Assembly (NCBI RefSeq): GCF_049856175.1
Contig: NZ_JBNDNA010000013.1
Location: 1-64,000 of the forward strand
Reading direction: 5' to 3'
Origin: JB111 sp049856175
GTDB taxonomy: Bacteria; Actinomycetota; Actinomycetes; Actinomycetales; Actinomycetaceae
DNA length: 64,000 nucleotides
In this document: positions 7,025 to 18,579 of the stretch, piece by piece
How the letters are laid out: every line of letters starts with the position of its first letter
How positions within the stretch are numbered: position 1 is the stretch's first letter
The notes under the pieces: generated by a model
Seen by the model: only the letters and a program-made list of their open reading frames with translations
Told to the model about the DNA's origin: nothing
The model's database searches: none
Made by a program: the position numbers and the translations under genes

Positions 7025-8335
7025 TCAGTACCTGTTGACGTAGTCGCCGCTGCGGACGATCCACCCGATGTCGTGCGCGTACGCCACCCGCCAGGGGGTC
7101 GCGACGTACACCCACGCGAGCTGGCCCGAGACGTCGGTGCCCCGCAGCTCACGCGTGTAGTTCATGCGGCTCAGCGGGAGCGACGGGTCGTAGCCCTCCC
7201 ACCGGTCGACCTTGGCGATCATCCGGCTGTACTCGCCCGGCGCGAACCAGAACGCCTCCGCCACGATGCCGCTGGTGTTCGCCCCGTTCGGGATCGCCCA
7301 CGGCCAGTCGAACTCGGTGCGCGGCGTGAGCCACAGGTCGAAGCCCGGCAGGCGCAGGGTGCGCTCCCGCACGGCGTCGGAGTGGACGACGTGGTGCGCC
7401 GGCTGCCCCGTGCGCAGGGTGCCGTAGGAGGCGATCGGGTACTGGACGGGCTGCGGCGGGGGCGGTGACGGGCGGCGCACGCCGAGCGTGTCGGTGCCGT
7501 TGCCGTCCCAGTCGCCCACCATGGCCACGTCGTCCGGTCGGCCGTAGTCGATCGTCACGTCGGCGACGCCGGTGCTGATCGCGTTGCGCAGGAAGTAGGT
7601 GCGACCGCGGCGGACGCCGAGGGTGTCGAAGCCGTCACCGTTCCAGTCACCGACAAGCACCTCGTCGCCGACGCGACCGTAGGTGGCCACGCGGTCCGCG
7701 GGACCGTCGCCGGGCGAGGTGCGGAAGAAGTACTCGTTGCCACGGCGCACTGCCACGTCGTCACGTCCGTTGCGGTCCCAGTCGCCGATGAGGACGTCGT
7801 CGGAGGCCCGGCCGTAGGCCAGGGTCGCGTCGTGCGCGCCGGAGCCGGCGGCGTTGCGGATGTAGAAGACCGACCCGCGGCGCACGGCGAAGGAGTCGCG
7901 GCCGTCGCCGTCCCAGTCGCCCACGTAGGTGACGTCGTCCGCGGCGCCATACGCGATGACGGTGCCCGGGCCCGGGGTCAGCGAGTTGCGCAGGAAGTAG
8001 GTGCGACCGCGGCGGACGCCGAGGGTGTCGGTCCCGTCACCGTTCCAGTCGCCGACGTAGAGGCGGTCGCCGGGGCGCCCGTAGCTGAACTCGATCTCGC
8101 CGACCGTGCTGATGCTGTTGGACAGGAAGTAGTCGTCACCCTCGCCGCCGACCTCACCTCCCGTGGCACGGCCGGTGGCCGGGGCGACGGCGGCGGCACC
8201 CAGCAGGGTCGCGCCCGCCAGTCCCGCGGCCGCCCGTGCGGTCCAGCGTCGTCGTCGGCGTGCGGGCGCCGATCGCCGGCCGCGGCGTGGGTCCTCGTGC
8301 GTCGTGATCTCGGTCCTGGATCGTCCTGAACGCAT
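7025..8335 (-). CDS. Secreted FG-GAP repeat protein fused to a gamma-glutamylcyclotransferase-like domain
   Basis: The 436-residue product has an Arg-rich n-region and an Ala/Leu-rich signal segment to about residue 55. Five blade-like repeats of about 48 residues follow, each with VGDWxGDGxDT-LxVRRG and YFLRN motifs; the DxDGDG loops are typical calcium-binding FG-GAP loops. After a PSPPPPQP linker, residues about 299-436 carry YGTLR (304-308) and DRWEG (377-381), the substrate-loop and catalytic-Glu motifs of the GGCT/AIG2 fold. The ATG at 8335 is preferred over a GTG at 8389 because AGGTGG lies seven bases upstream. An extracellular cyclotransferase-like activity is inference only; the propeller may bind a surface or polymer. 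It is probably co-transcribed with the secreted protein downstream. Confidence 0.8.
   Translation of the reverse strand: MRSGRSRTEITTHEDPRRGRRSAPARRRRRWTARAAAGLAGATLLGAAAVAPATGRATGGEVGGEGDDYFLSNSISTVGEIEFSYGRPGDRLYVGDWNGDGTDTLGVRRGRTYFLRNSLTPGPGTVIAYGAADDVTYVGDWDGDGRDSFAVRRGSVFYIRNAAGSGAHDATLAYGRASDDVLIGDWDRNGRDDVAVRRGNEYFFRTSPGDGPADRVATYGRVGDEVLVGDWNGDGFDTLGVRRGRTYFLRNAISTGVADVTIDYGRPDDVAMVGDWDGNGTDTLGVRRPSPPPPQPVQYPIASYGTLRTGQPAHHVVHSDAVRERTLRLPGFDLWLTPRTEFDWPWAIPNGANTSGIVAEAFWFAPGEYSRMIAKVDRWEGYDPSLPLSRMNYTRELRGTDVSGQLAWVYVATPWRVAYAHDIGWIVRSGDYVNRY
7583..8030 (-). repeat. 46-bp direct repeats inside the FG-GAP gene
   Basis: Positions 7583-7628 and 7985-8030 are identical over 46 bp, and intervening blades are partly similar. 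The copies encode the RRGRTYFLRN part of the first and last propeller blades. Recombination between them would remove about 400 bp, close to three blades, so blade number may vary between strains. Confidence 0.75.
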
Positions 8336-8514
8336 CGGCGCGTCCACCTGCCTCGGTGTCGTGGGACGGCGCGCGAACGGCCCGGACACCGGTCGCGCGA
8401 GGGGGAACAGGCGTAGTGAACCAGCCGACCGGTGGAATCAGCAAGGCGTTATGGGCGTGGAGCTGTCTCCCGGCTCCGTCACGTGCCCGCACGACGACGG
8501 GCGGTGGGAGCTGG

Positions 8515-9993
8515 TCAGCCCTGCGGGCCGTAGCCACCGGGCTGGTAGCCGCCACCGGGCTGACCGCCGCCGTAGCCACCCTGCTGGCCGTAGCCACCGG
8601 GCTGACCGCCGCCGTAGCCGCCCTGCTGGCCGTAACCGCCGGGCTGGCCACCGCCGTAGCCGCCCTGCTGGCCGTAACCGCCGGGCTGGCCACCGCCGTA
8701 GCCACCCTGCTGACCGTAGCCACCGGCCGGCTGACCGGTCGGCGTCTCCCCGCCCTTGATGACGCCGAGCGAGGTCAGCGCGATCCACGCGCCGACGCCG
8801 AGCGCCGCGATCGCGAGGATCAGCATGAGGATCACGCCGAAGCCGAGGCTCGCACCGCCCGAGCCACCGGCGAACGCGTCGCTCGCGGTGCCGACGTCGC
8901 CGTTCGCGTCGAAGAATCCGATGAGGCCGAAGAGGAAGATGACGGCCGCTCCGCCCAGCGCGGCCAGCGTGCCGATGCCGGTCATCATGCGGCGGGCGAT
9001 GAAGAACCCGCCCACGCCGGCGGCGATCGCCGCGAAGAGAATGAGGATGGCGTAGGCCGTGTAGTCGCCGAAGCCGTTGCCGCTCTCGCTGGTCGTCGTC
9101 TCGAACATCGTGTACTCGACGGACCACCACGGCAGCAGCGTCGCGACGAACGACAGCACACCGATCCCGAGGATCACCCACCCGGCGATGGCCGGCGGGA
9201 AGAGCTTGAACGGGCCGATGCCGGCGCCGGCGCTCGAGGACGTCGCCGCCGCGCCGTAGGCGCCGGCCTGTCCGTACTGACCGGGCTGCTGGCCCGGGGC
9301 TCCGTAGCCGCCCTGCTGGCCGTAGCCGGCGGCGTGACCGGCGGACGCCGCCGATTCGTGGGCCGACGCCGATGAGCCGTAGGCGTTCGGGGACCCGGCG
9401 GCCGAGCCGTAGCCGGCCTGCTGGCCGTAGGCGGGCGAGGCCTGGTCGGGCGACTGGCCGTACGGCGAGGCCTGCTCGGGCGACTGGCCGTAGGGCGAGG
9501 GCTGTCCGGGCTGCTGAGCCGGCGCCTGCTGGCCGTAACCGCCCTGCTGCGCGCCGGCCTGCGGCTGGCCGTAGGGCGAGGCCTGGTCGGGCGACTGGCC
9601 GTACGGGGAGGGCTGACCGGGCTGCTGAGCCGGCGGCTGCTGGCCGTAGCCACCCTGCTGGGGCTGACCGTACGGGGAGGGCTGACCGGGCTGCTGAGCC
9701 GGCGGCTGCTGGCCGTAGCCGCCCTGCTGGGCACCGGGCTGCGGCTGGCCGTACGGCGACGGCTGGCCGTAGCCACCCGGCTGCACCGGCGGCTGCTGAC
9801 CGGGCTGCTGACCGGGCTGCTGACCGTAGCCGCCGGGCTGCGGCTGAGCGGGCGGCTGCTGCCCGTAGGTCGGCATGGGACGGCGGGCGAGCATGGTCGC
9901 CTCGACGTCGTCGTCCGCCGCCTCCGGCTGGTTGTCATCGGGCTGAGGGGTTCCCGGGTACTCGGGCGAGCCGGGGTTCGGCGGGTTCGTCAT
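8515..9993 (-). CDS. Four-TM protein flanked by long Gly/Gln/Pro/Tyr-rich repeats
   Basis: The 492-residue protein has three parts. Residues about 1-255 are low-complexity, built from units such as GGYGQQPPAQQPGQPSPYGQ. Residues about 265-410 hold four membrane segments (about 268-288, 311-333, 337-361, 383-409) with a short acidic loop after the first. Residues about 423-492 are almost pure repeats of GGYGQQGGYGGGQP. The start codon ATG at 9993 follows a TTAGAT -10-like hexamer (10001-10006) by seven bases, so the mRNA is probably leaderless. Both repetitive arms would be on the same, probably cytoplasmic, side. Tyr/Gln/Gly-rich segments of this type can self-associate. No enzymatic motif is visible. 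Confidence 0.8.
   Translation of the reverse strand: MTNPPNPGSPEYPGTPQPDDNQPEAADDDVEATMLARRPMPTYGQQPPAQPQPGGYGQQPGQQPGQQPPVQPGGYGQPSPYGQPQPGAQQGGYGQQPPAQQPGQPSPYGQPQQGGYGQQPPAQQPGQPSPYGQSPDQASPYGQPQAGAQQGGYGQQAPAQQPGQPSPYGQSPEQASPYGQSPDQASPAYGQQAGYGSAAGSPNAYGSSASAHESAASAGHAAGYGQQGGYGAPGQQPGQYGQAGAYGAAATSSSAGAGIGPFKLFPPAIAGWVILGIGVLSFVATLLPWWSVEYTMFETTTSESGNGFGDYTAYAILILFAAIAAGVGGFFIARRMMTGIGTLAALGGAAVIFLFGLIGFFDANGDVGTASDAFAGGSGGASLGFGVILMLILAIAALGVGAWIALTSLGVIKGGETPTGQPAGGYGQQGGYGGGQPGGYGQQGGYGGGQPGGYGQQGGYGGGQPGGYGQQGGYGGGQPGGGYQPGGYGPQG
8520..8725 (-). repeat. Tandem repeats of about 42 bp encoding the Gly-Tyr-Gln tail
   Basis: Nearly identical units of about 42 bp (CCGCCGTAGCC-x-CCCTGCTGGCCGTA pattern) are repeated about four to five times. 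They keep the reading frame and encode GGYGQQGGYGGGQP. A second, looser set (9410-9850) encodes the N-terminal arm. Unit length is a multiple of three, which marks a coding repeat prone to slippage. Confidence 0.85.
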
Positions 9994-10109
9994 ACCCCCG
10001 ATCTAATCACGCTGCTCCGACGGCACGCGTGATATTCCTGCCTTCGGGGAGAAGTACCCATGCTTCACGAGCGAGGTACCCCCGCTACGCGGGCGTCGGG
10101 GTCTGCGGC

Positions 10110-10619
10110 TCAGCCGTCCGACGGCGGGGGCGCGGGGTCGATCTGCGCGGCTCCGGCCGGCGCGGGTCCCGCCTGCGTGAGCCCGGCGTCCTCGGCCTGC
10201 TCGCCGATGAAGGCGTCGAGGACCTCGGCCGCGAGGGCGTCGAGCTGGGCGCGCAGCGTCTTGAGCTGGGTCTTGCGGACCTTGGGGCTCATGGCGTCCA
10301 GCAGCGGGATCGCGGCCTCGATCTTCTCCAGGCGCTTGCGCCAGCCGCCGACGCGGGCGAGCTCGGCGTCGTCGTCCGCCGAGGCCACGAGGTAGTTGAT
10401 CTGCTTGCGCACGACCTCGGCCTGGGAGGTGAGGTTCCCCGGGCCGGGCCGCACCGAGCCGGCGAGCCCCTTGACCGAGCCGGCGACCTTGTCGAACGCC
10501 GCGGGATTCTTGTTCCGCATGTCGATGAGGACGGGGCCGTACCGGGAGACGATCTTCCAGATGGCCGGTCCGGCGACGACGGCGATGTTGAGCAGCTTGG
10601 CGAGCGGGATGCGGGCCAT
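10110..10619 (-). CDS. Conserved hypothetical protein with predicted coiled helices
   Basis: The 169-residue product has a hydrophobic or amphipathic stretch (LLNIAVVAGPAIWKI, about 9-23), then mostly helical, charged sequence with SQAEVVRKQINYLVASADDDAELARVG and an acidic/Pro/Ala-rich tail. No enzymatic motif is recognised. ATG at 10619 has AAAGGGAG upstream. It begins 32 bp after the MFS gene on the same strand, so co-transcription is likely, but that context gives no clear role. It resembles lineage-specific actinobacterial proteins. Confidence 0.65.
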   Translation of the reverse strand: MARIPLAKLLNIAVVAGPAIWKIVSRYGPVLIDMRNKNPAAFDKVAGSVKGLAGSVRPGPGNLTSQAEVVRKQINYLVASADDDAELARVGGWRKRLEKIEAAIPLLDAMSPKVRKTQLKTLRAQLDALAAEVLDAFIGEQAEDAGLTQAGPAPAGAAQIDPAPPPSDG

Positions 10620-10651
10620 GGACTCCCTTTCTGTGCGCGGGTCCTAGCGTC

Positions 10652-11947
10652 TCACGCGGACGCGGGCGGCGCCGTGCCGGGCGGGGGTGCGCCGGGCGCC
10701 GCGCTGGGCGGTGTTCCAGGCGGAGCTCCGGCAGGAGCCGCCCCGCCGGGCGGCGCTCCGGCGGGCGGACGCCTGGGCAGCCACAGCGCGAGCACCGTGG
10801 CGAGCACCAGCAGGACGACGGCGCCGGCGGCCGTCGCGCCCCACTGACCCAGGTCCCAGGCGAGGCCCAGGAGGACGCCGCCGACCGAGGACCCGAGGTA
10901 GTAGAAGAGCGTGTACCTCCCGGACCCGTCCGACGGCCTGGGGCTCAGCCGGGCCGCGTTGGCCGAGGCGAGCGAGTGGACCACGAAGAAGCCGCCCGCC
11001 AGGAGGAACAGTCCCGCCCAGATGAGCACCATCGAGGTGGCGAGCGTGATGAGCACTCCCCCGACGCAGACCGCGAGGCCGAGCAGGACACCGGCCCTGA
11101 TTCCTGTGCGGTCGGCGAGGCGGCCGGCGAACGTCGAGGTGAACGTGCCGGCGATGTAGGACAGGTAGAACATCGAGCCCAGGCCGGCTCCGAGCGAGTA
11201 CGGCGGCAGGGAGGTGCGGAAGCTGAGGACGTTGTAGATGCCGACGAAGGTCGCCATTCCGAGGAACGCCAGGCCGTAGAGGACGAGCCGGCTGCGCCGC
11301 GCCTCGGCGGAGTCGGGCCTGGCGGCGAGCGCCGCGCCGGAGCTGCGGGCCGGCGACGCCTGCGCGGTCGGCAGGAGGAGGTGCGCGGCGAGGCCGACCA
11401 CGGCACCGAGGATGCACACGACGATGATCGCGCCGCGCCAGCCGACGAGCTCCGAGGCGAAGCCGGCGAGCACCCGCCCACCCATGCCGCCGAGCGTGTT
11501 GCCGGCGATGTACAGGCCGCCCACGCGCGTGATGGCGCTCGGGTGGATCTCCTCCGCGACCCACGCGAGCGCCGCGGCGGGGACGCCCGCGAGCGCGGCA
11601 CCCTGAACGGCGCGCAGGACGAGGATGAGGGCGAAGCTCGGTGCGATCGCGCTCGCGATCCCGGTGACGACGGAGACGGCGAGCCCGCCGATGATGATCG
11701 GCTTGCGGCCGCACCACTCGGAGAGGCGGGCCAGCGGGAGGACCGCGACGGCGAGCGCGAAGGTGGTGACGGTCATGAGCATCGTCCCCGACGCGGCGGA
11801 GACGTCGAGGTCCGTCGCCGCCACGGCGAGCAGCGGCTGGACGGAGTAGATCATCGCGAACGTGCCGATGCCGATGGCGAACAGGGCGAGCAGCGCGCGG
11901 CGGAAGGCCGGCTCACCGCTGCGGTGGCCGACCGAGGGGCTGCTCAC
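10652..11947 (-). CDS. MFS transporter (YnfM/arabinose-efflux-like)
   Basis: The 431-residue protein has twelve hydrophobic segments. Early motifs include TFAMIYSVQPLL, common in the YnfM-type branch, and RLSEWCGRKPIIIGG, the MFS loop 2-3 signature (GxLaDrxGrkxxl) in modified form; the matching second-half signature is GRLADRTGIRAG. A Pro/Gly/Ala-rich tail of about 40 residues follows the last segment. It probably exports small molecules by proton antiport at the membrane. The substrate cannot be told, and no regulator sits next to it. Confidence 0.88.
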   Translation of the reverse strand: MSSPSVGHRSGEPAFRRALLALFAIGIGTFAMIYSVQPLLAVAATDLDVSAASGTMLMTVTTFALAVAVLPLARLSEWCGRKPIIIGGLAVSVVTGIASAIAPSFALILVLRAVQGAALAGVPAAALAWVAEEIHPSAITRVGGLYIAGNTLGGMGGRVLAGFASELVGWRGAIIVVCILGAVVGLAAHLLLPTAQASPARSSGAALAARPDSAEARRSRLVLYGLAFLGMATFVGIYNVLSFRTSLPPYSLGAGLGSMFYLSYIAGTFTSTFAGRLADRTGIRAGVLLGLAVCVGGVLITLATSMVLIWAGLFLLAGGFFVVHSLASANAARLSPRPSDGSGRYTLFYYLGSSVGGVLLGLAWDLGQWGATAAGAVVLLVLATVLALWLPRRPPAGAPPGGAAPAGAPPGTPPSAAPGAPPPGTAPPASA

Positions 11948-12072
11948 CCGGTCACCCTAGGACGGCCGGCCCGCGGTTCGGCCGAGCGGCCACTGGGTGG
12001 CGGGGGTAACGGTCACGCGCGGCCCGCTCCCGCGCGGTGCGCGTGGGACGCCTGTCGCAGGCCCGCCGGGCG

Positions 12073-15585
<3,513 letters not shown>

Positions 15586-15621
15586 GGCCACCTCCCCGAT
15601 CGACGCGACGACGCTCGGATC

Positions 15622-15637
15622 TCGAACGTGCGTTCGA
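15622..15637 (-). promoter_or_regulatory. LexA (SOS) box of dnaE2
   Basis: TCGAACGTGCGTTCGA is a perfect match to the actinobacterial SOS box TCGAAC-N4-GTTCGA. It sits 37 bp upstream of the chosen dnaE2 start, a typical position over the promoter. DNA damage would relieve LexA repression of dnaE2. Confidence 0.92.
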
Positions 15638-15690
15638 GACTAGCGGGGAGGTCAGACGTCGTCGAACGGGCGGGGGGCGCCCTGCCGGGG

Positions 15691-16311
15691 TCAGCGTCGG
15701 GAGGTGACGCCGACCGCCGTCGCCGCGCCGGCAGCGAGGCCGAGCAAGGTGTGCGGGGCGGGGATCCCACGGGCGCCGAGGAACTTTGCGCCCTGGTGCC
15801 CGAGCGAGTCGACGACGACGAGCGCCGCGAACGCCGCTCCCCCGTAGACCGCGGTGCGGGCGATGCGCGCGCCGCGGGACTGCGGGTCCGGGGCGTGGGG
15901 CCGCGGACGGTTCGACCCGAACGTCACGACACCCTTCGGGAGCTTCGCCTTGTGCGCGCGGGACTGGACGACGGTCCAGGCCGTCACCCCGCCGAGGATG
16001 CCGAGCTTGAGGACGGCGCGCGCGCCCCGCCCGTGCAGGACGTCCGGCAGCGCCATCCACGCGGCGACGGCGCCGCCCGCGATCGCGGCGCTGGGCAGGT
16101 CAGCGGCGGCCTCGCCGTGACGCGCGTCCTCCGCGCGCAGGGGCGTGGCCGCGGATGCGGGGGCCCAGGCCGAGCTCGCGTCGCCGACGCGACCCGGCAG
16201 CGTCGGCCGGCCCGCCGAGTCGGGGGACGAGGCGTGCGGCGGGCGGACGGCGTCGGGGTCCTGACGCCCGACGACGGAGCCCGAGGGAGCGGTCGCGTTC
16301 TGCTGGGTCAT
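15691..16311 (-). CDS. Hypothetical membrane protein
   Basis: The 206-residue product begins with about 65 polar disordered residues. Four hydrophobic segments follow (about 73-91, 98-115, 152-170, 186-203), with a basic loop PRPHAPDPQSRGARIART between the second and third. ATG at 16311 is preceded by an excellent AGGAGG site. No recognised family. It lies between dnaE2 and imuB on the same strand but has no LexA box of its own, so a role in mutagenesis is not implied. Confidence 0.65.
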   Translation of the reverse strand: MTQQNATAPSGSVVGRQDPDAVRPPHASSPDSAGRPTLPGRVGDASSAWAPASAATPLRAEDARHGEAAADLPSAAIAGGAVAAWMALPDVLHGRGARAVLKLGILGGVTAWTVVQSRAHKAKLPKGVVTFGSNRPRPHAPDPQSRGARIARTAVYGGAAFAALVVVDSLGHQGAKFLGARGIPAPHTLLGLAAGAATAVGVTSRR

Positions 16312-16411
16312 GGCTCTCCTCCTGGCGGATGACGGGTACCGCCGAGGCTATCCCCCCGCGCCGCACGCTGTCGCAACGGGCCAGGACGGGCGCGCGGCCC
16401 GCGTGCACCGC

Positions 16412-16735
16412 TCAGCGCTCGTGCCACGGCCTCCGGCGACGCGCCACACCCTCCACGACGGCGGCCGCGGCCAGGAACAGACTCCCCCACACCGCCGCGC
16501 CCACCAGACCGAGGACGGGGAATGCCACCACGCCGTACTGCACCTCGGTGACGAGGACGAGCGCGGGCAGCAGCGCGCAGACCACCACGCCGACGCCGGC
16601 GACGACCCGGAGGATCCCGGCGGCGCGTGGCACGGAGCGTTCCCGGAGCGAGGCGACCGCCCGCGCCGTGATCGAGATGCCGAGGGCGAGCAGCAGCAGC
16701 GGCACGCCGATGAGCACGAGCAGCGCGACCTCCAT
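16412..16735 (-). CDS. Small three-TM hypothetical protein
   Basis: The 107-residue product is almost entirely hydrophobic, with segments at about 3-24, 41-62 and 70-95, and ends in a basic RRRRPWHER tail. ATG at 16735 has an AGGTGG-like site nine bases upstream; an open frame reaches further up to 16819 but that part is polar and lacks a ribosome site. No family is recognised. It lies between imuB and another membrane protein. Confidence 0.6.
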   Translation of the reverse strand: MEVALLVLIGVPLLLLALGISITARAVASLRERSVPRAAGILRVVAGVGVVVCALLPALVLVTEVQYGVVAFPVLGLVGAAVWGSLFLAAAAVVEGVARRRRPWHER

Positions 16736-16890
16736 GTACACCACCACCTCACCGGCTCTGCACCGAGCCGCGTGCTCCGTCGTCTCCCTGGCGACCCGGC
16801 ACGGACCTGCAGACGGCACCGCCCGGTCCGACCCTCGTCACGGCGGAGGATATCTCCGCCTCTCCCTGGCGCGCCGCGCGCCCGTGGGGC

Positions 16891-18579
16891 TCAGTCGTAG
16901 ACGGCGTCGAGCAGCCAGCCGGCGGAGGTCCCCACGAGGAGCACGGCCTGGGGCTCGTCGCCGACGAGCCGGGCCTGCAGGTAGACGCGATCACGGTCGG
17001 TGACGTCCCCGGCGCCGGCCGCCCCGTGCCCGGGCCTGGCCCACCAGCGCTCGACGACGGGCCACGGCCCGGCCCAGCCGGCGATCCGGCGCGGCTCGTC
17101 GGTCAGCAGCACCTGCGCAGGGTCGGCGCTGAGCAGGCCCCGCGCGCCGATGCGGACGTCCGCGCCGTCGGCGTCGAGGAGGCGCACCGGGCGGGGCTCG
17201 TCGAGCACGGTCGCGGGCCACGGGTCCGGCGTGGCCCCGGGCCAGGGGGCGTCCGGGCGGCGCAGGGGCGAGGCGTCGTCGCCCCACGCGACGAGCCGCG
17301 TGGTCGAGCGGGGGTCGCGGCCGCCCTGGAGGACGGGGACGAGGACGGCCTCGGGGCCGAGCAGCCCCTGGACGCGCAGGGCGGCGCGCTCGGCCTGGAG
17401 GCGGCCGCGCCGCCCGGGCCCCCACAGCACGTCCTGCAGCGCGCCGGCCGGGGTGACCTCCTGGGCGACGAGCGAGAGCCGGTTGAGCGGCGCCGAGGGT
17501 GGGCGGCCCGAGCGGCCCGAGAGCCAGCCCTCGAGCTGCCAACGCACCCGGTCGGTGAGCTCGGCGGCGGTCGGCGGTCCGTCGAGCCCCCACGTGCGGA
17601 TGAGCTCGGCGCCGTCCTCGGTACGGGCGCGGACCTCGAGGCGACGGCACACGACGCCGCGGCGCCGCATCCGTTCGGCGAGGTCCTCGGCGAGGGCGCG
17701 GGCGGCGAAGGCGGCGACGTCGCTGCGTTCGGCGGGCGGGTCGAGGACGGTCGACGCCGTGACGTCCTCCAGCGGCCGACGCGCGGCGGGCGGCCGGGCG
17801 TCGAGCCCGCGGGCGAGGCGGTGGGCGGTCAGGCCGACGGGGCCGAAGCGGGCGGAGACGTCGGCGGCGTCCAGGGCGGCGAGCGCCCCGAGGGTGCGCA
17901 GGCCGAGGCGGCGCAGGACGTCGACGAGCTCGGCGGTGGCCCGGGAGGCCGGCGCGCTCGTGGCGGCGTAGGCGAGGACGCCGACGTCCTGGGCGGCGAG
18001 GAACTCCAGCGTGACCCGCTCGCCGGGGCCGACGGCGACCCCGGCCCGGGCAGCGAGGGTGGCCGCGAGCGTGCCGTCGGCGAGCCCGACCTGGCACTCG
18101 GCACCGGTGTCCTGCGCGACGGCGGAGACCAGCCGCTCGGCGAGCACCTCCTCGCCGCCGGCGTGCCGCACCGGCCCGCGGGCGGGGAAGGTGAGCAGCC
18201 CAGGGCGCAGCACCTCGACGAAGGCGACGACGTCCTCGACGGACTGCGCGACCGGCTCGAAGGCCCGGGCGTCGCGGACGGGGTCGGCGGCGATCAGGGT
18301 GATCCCGGGGCAGATCTGCTGGGCGCTGCGCCGCCGCATCCCGCGGCGCACCCCGGCGCGCCGCGCGGCCACGGACGTGACGACGACGGCGCGCTGGTCG
18401 TGGATGCCCACGGCGTCGCCGACGCCGACGAGCCCCTCGGTCACGGCGGCGGCCACCGGCCAGTCCGGCACCCACAGCACGACCCGCCGCACGGCCGGCG
18501 GTGCGACGTCCGGCTCGGCCTCCTCCCGGGCCGAGAGGTCGAGCATCGCCTCCGTGGGCGCGATGGTCCCGGTCCTCAC
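16891..18579 (-). CDS. imuB: ImuB, catalytically inactive Y-family polymerase homologue
   Basis: The 562-residue protein has a Y-family fold but the catalytic start region reads VVLWVPDWPVAAAV, so the acidic metal ligands of active Y polymerases are missing at motif I, as in other ImuB proteins. The little-finger region (about 330-420) and a long C-terminal part with DVLWGPGRRGRLQAER follow; the C-terminus is where ImuB binds the sliding clamp and partners. The GTG start overlaps the imuA' stop (GTGA), so the pair is co-translated. It acts as the hub that recruits DnaE2 to damaged forks. Expression should follow the LexA box in front of imuA'. Confidence 0.93.
   Translation of the reverse strand: MRTGTIAPTEAMLDLSAREEAEPDVAPPAVRRVVLWVPDWPVAAAVTEGLVGVGDAVGIHDQRAVVVTSVAARRAGVRRGMRRRSAQQICPGITLIAADPVRDARAFEPVAQSVEDVVAFVEVLRPGLLTFPARGPVRHAGGEEVLAERLVSAVAQDTGAECQVGLADGTLAATLAARAGVAVGPGERVTLEFLAAQDVGVLAYAATSAPASRATAELVDVLRRLGLRTLGALAALDAADVSARFGPVGLTAHRLARGLDARPPAARRPLEDVTASTVLDPPAERSDVAAFAARALAEDLAERMRRRGVVCRRLEVRARTEDGAELIRTWGLDGPPTAAELTDRVRWQLEGWLSGRSGRPPSAPLNRLSLVAQEVTPAGALQDVLWGPGRRGRLQAERAALRVQGLLGPEAVLVPVLQGGRDPRSTTRLVAWGDDASPLRRPDAPWPGATPDPWPATVLDEPRPVRLLDADGADVRIGARGLLSADPAQVLLTDEPRRIAGWAGPWPVVERWWARPGHGAAGAGDVTDRDRVYLQARLVGDEPQAVLLVGTSAGWLLDAVYD

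Noticed and set aside
8520..9850. CRISPR-like pattern of repeats
   Set aside because: The repeats are in frame, lie within one large gene, have no unique spacers of constant length, and no cas genes occur nearby.
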